DNA of 48,511 nucleotides. Source: Amycolatopsis acidicola (GTDB lineage Bacteria > Actinomycetota > Actinomycetes > Mycobacteriales > Pseudonocardiaceae). The stretch is from positions 1 through 48,511 of the forward strand of contig NZ_VMNW02000071.1 of NCBI RefSeq assembly GCF_007713735.2. The letters run 5' to 3'. Each line of letters starts with the position of its first letter. Position 1 is the first letter of the stretch. The translations under genes were made by a program, and so were the position numbers. This document shows, piece after piece, positions 48,376 to 48,511 of the stretch. The notes below the pieces were generated by a model, which saw only the letters and a list, made by a program, of their open reading frames with translations, was not told the origin of the DNA and made no database searches.

Positions 48376-48511
48376 CGGGTGCGGACCGCGCCAGCGGTCC
48401 GCACCCGGAGTTGGGTGTCATCCCGTCGCCTGCCCAGGCCCTCATCACTTCGCCCCGGACCCGCAACCTTTTTGCCCGGCGCGGGCCTGGCAACACAGAG
48501 CTTGCGGGTCC
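48376..48511. repeat. Nested long palindrome module, copy 2 (cut by window end)
   Basis: The first 14-bp stem (48376-48389 with 48394-48407) is perfectly paired around GCCA. It is followed, after the same spacing, by the left outer arm, left inner arm, apical region and part of the right inner arm. All 136 bases match 20629-20764 except position 48399 (C versus T). The right outer arm should lie just past the window. Confidence 0.92.

Noticed and set aside
45737..48496. A 919-codon minus-strand open frame opposite ligA
   Set aside because: It is antisense to the clearly functional ligA and GNAT genes, is rich in Arg/His/Gly as expected for GC-rich shadow frames, and starts within the palindromic repeat.

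Overview
The window is high-GC actinobacterial DNA. GTG starts are common, intergenic gaps are short, and many neighbouring genes overlap by 4 nt (GTGA or ATGA). A Pseudonocardiaceae-type genome such as Amycolatopsis is my best guess. The guess rests on gene content: a RamB-type regulator divergent from aceA, malate synthase A, and a chromosomal backbone that I recall from mycobacteria as Rv3014c to Rv3032. It is an inference, not a match to a known genome.

Region 1 (1-9.6 kb) is accessory and regulator-rich. It starts with a tandem repeat array. It then holds a DUF4383 membrane protein behind a SigB-type promoter, a DrrAB-like ABC exporter with a MarR regulator and palindromic operator, a TetR gene, an alpha/beta hydrolase, a decayed PPOX-family pseudogene, an HxlR regulator and a Nudix hydrolase. 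Last comes a large unusual protein whose pRiA4b ORF-3-type domain is split by about 39 pentapeptide repeats.

Region 2 (9.1-15.4 kb) holds small metabolic genes with readable operators: an OhrR-like regulator divergent from an HSL-type esterase, a nucleoside hydrolase, a beta-helix acyltransferase, a DUF2332 protein, and a TetR gene divergent from an SDR/flavin-reductase pair.

Region 3 (15.4-20.0 kb) is the glyoxylate shunt: a RamB-like regulator, aceA and aceB. It is followed by terminators, a DUF1348 gene with twin operators, and an intergenic stretch made of two large nested palindromes. The first palindrome recurs almost identically at the right edge of the window.

Region 4 (21.2-48.4 kb) is the conserved backbone with insertions. 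It carries a glycosyltransferase, GH57 branching enzyme and methyltransferase set like the mycobacterial methylglucose lipopolysaccharide genes, then DegV, etfBA, an OlsB/OlsA-like acyltransferase pair, an MFS exporter, cysteine desulfurase and mnmA. An inserted block follows: a STAS protein, a stand-alone CheB methylesterase, a CheR-PAS-coiled coil-PAS protein and a STAS-HATPase fusion. It looks like a chemosensory-type methylation pair joined to a sigma-factor partner switch, with no CheA, CheW or chemoreceptor in view. After that come an acyl-CoA synthetase, a metallo-beta-lactamase fold enzyme, a scramblase-like protein, a nitrilase-family amidohydrolase, a MetE-like protein, ligA and a GNAT acetyltransferase.

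The most novel items are the repeat-split pRiA4b protein, the duplicated nested palindrome, and the CheB/CheR/STAS/HATPase cluster.
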